Shown here piece after piece: positions 58,841 to 64,000 of a stretch of DNA of 64,000 nt. Below the pieces are notes generated by a model that was not told where the DNA came from, did not search any database, and saw only the letters and a list, made by a program, of their open reading frames with translations. The translations under genes and the position numbers were made by a program. The stretch is from positions 723,001 through 787,000 of the forward strand of contig JAODUP010000044.1 in the NCBI GenBank assembly GCA_025642065.1, read 5' to 3'. Position 1 is the first letter of the stretch. The number at the start of each line of letters is the position of its first letter. This DNA is from Paralvinella palmiformis. Lineage: Eukaryota > Annelida > Polychaeta > Terebellida > Alvinellidae.

Positions 58841-59524
58841 CGGAGATCGAAAGAGATCCAGCGAGCAGAAAAATCGAAACTGATAAAAGGACCTCTGTAT
58901 TATATTGTAGATTAACATTCATGCTCGTCGTGTATGCGTTCCATCTGTAATTGCTCGTATTTTAGCATAGGAACTGCTCCCAGTACCCAAGCTGTTTCAA
59001 TCTGATATGCAATATATACCATCTGCCATTCAGCCAACGATATCTGCGTGTTTCATTATGTTATCAGATTGCAAGAAAATATCAACGTGAAAATAATGTT
59101 ATGATATAATGTACTAACAACTTATAAATCTATCAACGCCGTTGTATATAAGTACCTGTATGGACTCATGTTCATCATAAACTTTCCGAAAGGTAGGATA
59201 AAATAATACATCAGGTACCTTTGTCTCAGCTCAAGATATGTGGTAAATGTGTATTTTGTGTAGCAGCTCTCAATCTGTAGAGCAGTCTGCCGAAAGAAAT
59301 CAGAAGTGCCTTATCTTTTGAGAAATTCATTATTTTCTTAAGCTATCAACTGTTTAACATTGCTACCTACGTTTTTGTCATCCCTTTAATTTCCACTTTA
59401 AAATGTCTTTATAAAGTATAATTTTGTAACGAAGATTTATTAAATTCATACTCTTGATGTTTTTAAATCCTAATATTAATTGCAGTTATTCATATTAATC
59501 ATATAAATACAAATTATGGAAATG

Positions 59525-59620
59525 CGAAGTGCACTATTCTGAATTCGCCGAGGACGACTGATTCTAATCAGATATATCAGTACAAGATGTAAAAGTCGTT
59601 TTAAACGGATAAATACAAGT
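59525..59620 (-). mobile_element. LINE fragment
   Basis: CACTATTCTGAATTCGCC, GACTGATTCTAATCAGATAT and GTCGTTTTAAACGG match 45330-45420 of the LINE copy (post-RT region). Confidence 0.6.
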
Positions 59621-60109
59621 TTTATTTAACGCCATATCATTGTGTAAGTTCTCATTTCTCAACATAAATTTCACTTTCCTTGTGCTGATTGGCAATCTTT
59701 TTTTAGTCGGTATCTTTTGAAACTTTCCATTATTCTTGTGATAGTCAACCTTTGATATTTCATTACAAGACTTATCTGTTACGAAAATCCCATAGTAATC
59801 ATCTTACAATGTTTTTCTGAGGCAGAATTCAATAACTAATCCATGCATGATTGATCAATCACTCAGCAACATGATCCAGGCTTACATCTATGTAAAGAAT
59901 GATTCACAATGTTTTGAACATGTTTACTATCAGTCTGGTTACTACATTATCTTATTTCAAAAACAATCCATTACAGGTTCACTAACAACAAAAACTAATT
60001 ACTTCCTTGGTTTGGCTAGTAAAGGTGCACAAAAATAGTGAAGTCAGTAAGTTAGAGATCCAAATGTTCGCTTTTACTGTATCTATAACTAGATTTTTAA
60101 CAATATTAG

Positions 60110-60126
60110 ATAATAATAATAACAAC

Positions 60127-60187
<61 letters not shown>

Positions 60188-60245
60188 TAACAATAATAAT
60201 AAAATAATAACAATAATAACAATAATAACAATAATAATAACTACT
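60110..60245. repeat. (AAT)n microsatellite
   Basis: Near-pure AAT units with scattered AAC. Long poly-Asn and poly-Leu frames across it are artefacts. Confidence 0.97.
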
Positions 60246-60908
60246 ATTAAAAGGACTCATAGGGCCTTAATCTACACAAGCTACTGAAAATACAAAGAAA
60301 TCGGTTCATAATACATTTTCAGTATACGGTTATTAATGACGTAGGAAAAGTATAATAGACAAGCTAATGAAATGATTTACTTTAAAACACTACTTGGGAA
60401 CGTGTTCATAAATAAGTAAGTACAATGCCTAATAATCTGTACAGAGAAATGAGTGTCGTCACTCTCTTCACACAATCGCGTTAACGACAACAAAACACTT
60501 CCTAATATCACTTACACAATCAATTATTTACACAGCAACATAACTAATGCCATCAGATTCCCTGTCACCTAGTTATATAGTTATCGTTTTATTGATGGTG
60601 AATAGGAATAAACGAAGAGTGGCTATAAGTGCATAAACAATAACACATCTTGTTTACGCTCTGTATCTTTAAGACAAATCGTCATTAGTTGACACATTTA
60701 TAACAGATACACTTCAGCTGATTGAGCTGAACCTTAGAAGACAATTCAGGTTCAAATAAATAATCAAATATTATTACATAATTAATAGCTAGAATATTTT
60801 AAAGATAACCGAGTAAGCAAAACTTTAAAGAACCACAACAGAACACAATCAAAGCTATTGTGATATACATATAACAAGGTGTGCATGCTAGTGGTACTAA
60901 GGTCACTT

Positions 60909-61079
60909 TTAATATCCCCAAAATCTCACTTCTCGGAAACCAGTAAAGCCGCTGGAATGACATTCCTTGCTACCAATGATGGTCACGTTGTTGGTGATGA
61001 CTTCATTGAGAAGAAACCTCTCTTCGGGGTCACTTGCACAACCCAACCAATCATCACTTGTACCACAGGTGTGAGTTAC
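60909..61079 (-). CDS. Discoidin-like domain exon 2 and stop
   Basis: Acceptor TTATTTCCAG. Encodes VTHTCGTSDDWLGCASD, NNVTIIGSKECHSSG and FREVRFWGY before TAA. Confidence 0.75.
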   Translation of the reverse strand, partial: VTHTCGTSDDWLGCASDPEERFLLNEVITNNVTIIGSKECHSSGFTGFREVRFWGY

Positions 61080-62249
61080 CTGGAAATAAAACGTGACAAA
61101 ATCAATTCGCATAAGTTTAAGCAGTACAACAATAATATTTTATTGCCAACATTATCACATCATGAAGACAAAATCATCAATCATACGTGGAGACCCGCAA
61201 ACCCCCAAAACGTCAATCCATAAGCTTACCACTTGTTCCCAATTCATAAATTTGAAAATCAGGATACTAAATTGATCGACACCTTGACATCTCCACCATA
61301 TGTCGACGTAGGTAATGGTAGTGACCTTCTCAAAGACCAAGGTCAATGTTGGTTTTGGATCACCATCTAAAGAAGCCCATTCGTTGTTTTCTCCTGGATC
61401 CGTGATGTTATTGAAGGCATACTGACAGGCGTATTGACTGCTCTGAGTCGTTGAGGAATCGCAACTCATAATGTGAAGAGGCGAGATTTCTTTAATCAGA
61501 ACAATAATATGGCTTGAAGTTAAAAGTCTACTTATGCAATGGATGCACATACTATGTTGTATCAATTTGAAATTAATGTGTATACTGAAAGTATCGTATT
61601 TCCATATCAATGAAGCTTTTTTTCCATTCGAACAATATCTAACTATTTCAGTGAACTATTTTATGGTCATAACTAGTTTAAGAAACTACTAATTCAGTAC
61701 ACAAAATTTCATTTATTTGTTCAAATAGTTTTACCACAAACGCACCGAATTGACACTCTGCACCAGAAAAATATCCTTCACAAATACAGATATAGCCAAT
61801 ATCTTCACTATGGCAAGTCCCACCGTTCAAACAAGGATCAGATAGGCAAACATCTGCAACTGTTTAAAAACAAAATCTAAACACAATAGGCCCTATTAAT
61901 AATCCTAAACAATATATATTTCAAACGATTTTCTTCAAACAAATGAAATTTGTTATATTTTAATTGTTTTTTAAAGTTATTCTCTACCTTATTAGGCGTT
62001 AATGACAGTGAATATTTCACTACCGTGACAATATGATTAAGTTAATTTCAACATGACTTACAGAGTACTATTTATTTTATTCGTTTATGACTGTGTTTTC
62101 TTAGTTGCTACTTTGAGCAGTCATCCATTCAATATACTCACGCGTTCCACAGTTTGAACCAGTGTACGAACTTTCACAAATGCAGTAATAGTGATCACTT
62201 TGTTCAACACATGCTCCACCATTCTGACAGGGATTTGGTAGACAGAAAT
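60909..62249 (-). CDS. EGF-repeat and discoidin-like domain protein, 3' part of a gene
   Basis: Four minus-strand exons are legible: 62142-62249, 61746-61853, 61230-61489 and 60909-61079. The first two are each 108 nt, phase 1-1, and each encode one EGF module (C.PNPCQNGG.C and C.SDPCLNGGTC, then YYCICE/YICICE). The last two join in phase 0 and encode a domain of about 145 residues ending FREVRFWGY and a stop. Features such as W..A..GD.KP.L.LVF, a DQF strand and FREV.F.G suggest a discoidin/galactose-binding fold. All splice sites are GT/AG. The product is probably extracellular, as secreted or membrane-bound adhesion or lectin-like protein. 5' exons, including any signal peptide, must lie beyond 62249 and were not found with confidence. 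Confidence 0.75.
61230..61489 (-). CDS. Discoidin-like domain exon 1
   Basis: Acceptor GATTAAAG, donor GTAAGC. Encodes MSCDSSTTQSSQYACQYAF, NNEWASLDGDPKPTLTLVF and VDIWWRCQGVDQF. The acceptor lacks a strong pyrimidine tract, but the phase matches the preceding EGF exon. Confidence 0.7.
61746..61853 (-). CDS. EGF module exon b
   Basis: Acceptor TTGCAG, donor GTGCGT. Encodes DVCLSDPCLNGGTC and YICICEGYFSGAEC. Same length and phases as exon a, so the pair looks like an exon duplication. Confidence 0.85.
62142..62249 (-). CDS. EGF module exon a
   Basis: Acceptor TTCTTCAG, donor GTGAGT. Encodes DFCLPNPCQNGGACVEQ and YYCICESSYTGSNC, six cysteines in EGF spacing. Confidence 0.85.
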
Positions 62250-63019
62250 CTGAAGAAAAAAAAACGACCAATAAAAATACTATAACGTGAACCGCGCAAA
62301 ATCTATTTCAAAATCTGATGCGAATGAACGTATCATCAAATTTAATCCAAAGATTGCAAATAAATATAAGATTATTTATCAAACAGCAGGAACATTGCTT
62401 TATTTATTTTATTTTCACCCTCGAAACCACCAAAAACTTTTATAAACTGAAAATGTTCCTTTAGTAATATTTTAAATATCTGTTTAATGATAGATTATTT
62501 AACTTATTGTTATAATAAAGTTAGATATATACTATGCATTTGATATAATATATATATATATATATATATTATACATATATACTTTAATATATATTTAACT
62601 ATAGCCGATGTTAAATTAATAGTAGTTTTAAAATAGTAATATTTTTAAAACCCCTATCATCATATAAAGCCAATATATTTCGTTCACACTTTTGTTGCAT
62701 ATTGTATTAAAACAGGGAAAGTATTCGATAAAATGAATCTGGTGTAGTCCATGTAGAATTAATAGTCGTAGATATGAAAATATGATGGCAAAATAAGCTG
62801 ATTTTAATCGCTTCCAGAAGGATATTTATTTGTTCCGATTTTTTACTCTATTTAACTTGATTCTTTCGACCAAAAATATATTGAAAGACAAAAGTTAATT
62901 GGTTATTAAATTAAAATTAAAAACTTCTGTAGTTATAAGGAAGAAGGAAGATGGAACGTTTTCAGTTGGCTGTCTCTATCACAGTCTAGAAAGATTAATT
63001 GACTAGTAACACGAATGAT
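62250..63019. other. No gene seen; presumed intron of the EGF gene
   Basis: A (TA)n tract lies at 62546-62570. A Cys-rich minus-strand string (GINGTFCMSSEGCQCQ, 63500-63547), further upstream and ending CAAG before GTACAA, could be another exon, but a stop lies just before it. Confidence 0.4.
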
Positions 63020-63240
63020 TGGTTCTTGTTTAGTGTGATTCTTGTATAACATTTTGATCAGATTTTTACAGATTGATCTTTTTAAACTTTGGAGTACTGA
63101 TATCTGGCTGTCGCCTTTTTGAGTGAGAACATCCAACTTGGTAAGTTTCCAACAGATGATTAGCCAATATCCATAACAATTATGGTGGTCTTGTTTAGTG
63201 TGATTACTTGTAATAACCTTTTGAGAAATTATCCTCACAA
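63020..63240. repeat. Local direct repeat
   Basis: CTTGTTTAGTGTGATT.CTTG (63027 and 63191) and following bases recur about 164 bp apart. Confidence 0.6.
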
Positions 63241-63762
63241 TTAACTGCAAACCATCTAATTATTTCAAGAAGGAGCAGTCTTCATTATGGACGCTATTTA
63301 AATTAGATTATATGACTTACTGTCATTCTTCAGTAGATACATCTCTCCTATAGAACGCTAACACTAAATAAAGAACAATTGTTTAAAACGTTCGACCTTA
63401 AAGTAATACCTATCAAGGTCAAATGATAGCATTAGTCTATGATGAGTAATGGAGCGAGACAACTATTAGTCTTCACGTACTCTGTTACTTTGTACCTTGA
63501 CACTGACATCCCTCGGATGACATACAGAATGTTCCATTGATTCCATACGTTCTCCTACTACTAAGGCAACGGATGACCGATTTTTAGGGACACGAACTTG
63601 GAAGGCTTAGAAAAACCCTACGTTCTTCAGCAAAACGGTAAAAAAACAATAACTGACACATTTCTGGGTACGGGCTGATGGTCGTATGGCGTTCATACCG
63701 AGATTAGAATTATCCCATAAATTATGGCTAATGTTCGGATAACACGGTTAATGAGTCACGGG

Positions 63763-63796
<34 letters not shown>

Positions 63797-63825
63797 GTAG
63801 TAGTTAGTAGTAGTAGTAGTAGTAT
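63763..63825. repeat. (ATT)n(AGT)n microsatellite
   Basis: Trinucleotide run near the right end of the window. Confidence 0.95.
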
Positions 63826-64000
63826 TGCACGTATATTTATCGGGATCAAGGATCGTCTCAATGATTCCGCATCCATACTAAAATGGTAAAAATGGAAGCA
63901 TAATGAAGCGTATGTCAATAAATATAATCAATTGCCAGAATATATGTCATTAATATGCAATTATTATCCAGCTAAATGTTCGCATTCCTAAAATAGTTCA

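Noticed and set aside
60007..60260. Poly-Asn (plus) and poly-Leu (minus) frames
   Set aside because: Translations of the (AAT)n tract.
63480..63600. Additional Cys-rich exon of the EGF gene
   Set aside because: GINGTFCMSSEGCQCQ ends at a possible phase-1 donor, but a stop codon precedes it and no acceptor is convincing, so it is mentioned but not called.

Overview
This is AT-rich nuclear DNA from an animal, probably a marine invertebrate. A mollusc or another spiralian is my inference; the sequence does not settle it. The evidence is coding exons with GT/AG introns, tRNA-derived SINEs, several LINE, hAT, pogo/Tigger and Ty3/gypsy remnants, and dense (TA)n, (CA)n and (AAT)n microsatellites. 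Real genes are sparse and nearly everything else is mobile-element debris.

Layout. (1) 1-18375 is a tandem segmental duplication. Copy A is about 1-11300 and copy B about 11805-18375. Each copy carries one minus-strand, three-exon cytosolic sulfotransferase gene of 291 codons, A at 6701-10439 and B at 13959-17893. Copy A has been swollen by a decayed gypsy element, a pogo-like MITE, LINE ends and two SINEs. (2) 18900-28500 is a transposon graveyard: a gypsy gag/protease relic, a LINE with an inverted 5' part, a pogo-like MITE, and a hAT element still bounded by a near-perfect 8-bp target duplication. (3) 29200-44500 holds a small family of divergent rhodopsin-like receptors: an intact plus-strand gene (29423-30573), an intact minus-strand gene (38941-41480) and a broken third copy (43990-44489). 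The two intact genes share a first coding exon of only 7 nt and a related TATA-type promoter. Between them lie THAP-domain fragments, LINE pieces and a run of three abutting hairpins. (4) 44900-57600 is again mobile: a deleted LINE with its endonuclease domain, a THAP fragment, a P2X7-C-terminal-like fragment split by a MITE with an 8-bp target duplication, SINEs, and a pogo/Tigger element with a SINE inside. (5) 60909-62249 is the 3' part of a minus-strand gene with two EGF modules and a C-terminal discoidin-like domain. It probably continues upstream, beyond what can be resolved here.

The most interesting signals are these. The two sulfotransferase copies are almost identical from exon 2 to the stop codon, except for amino-acid changes packed into the two substrate-binding loops; this looks like gene conversion that spared, or selection that re-diversified, specificity. 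The minus-strand receptor's promoter plus first exon (185 bp) is bracketed exactly by a 192-bp direct repeat. The receptors lack the usual class A switch residues (DRY is DLY, D2.50 is N, NPxxY has lost its proline). Three perfect or near-perfect hairpins abut each other at 34661-34775.
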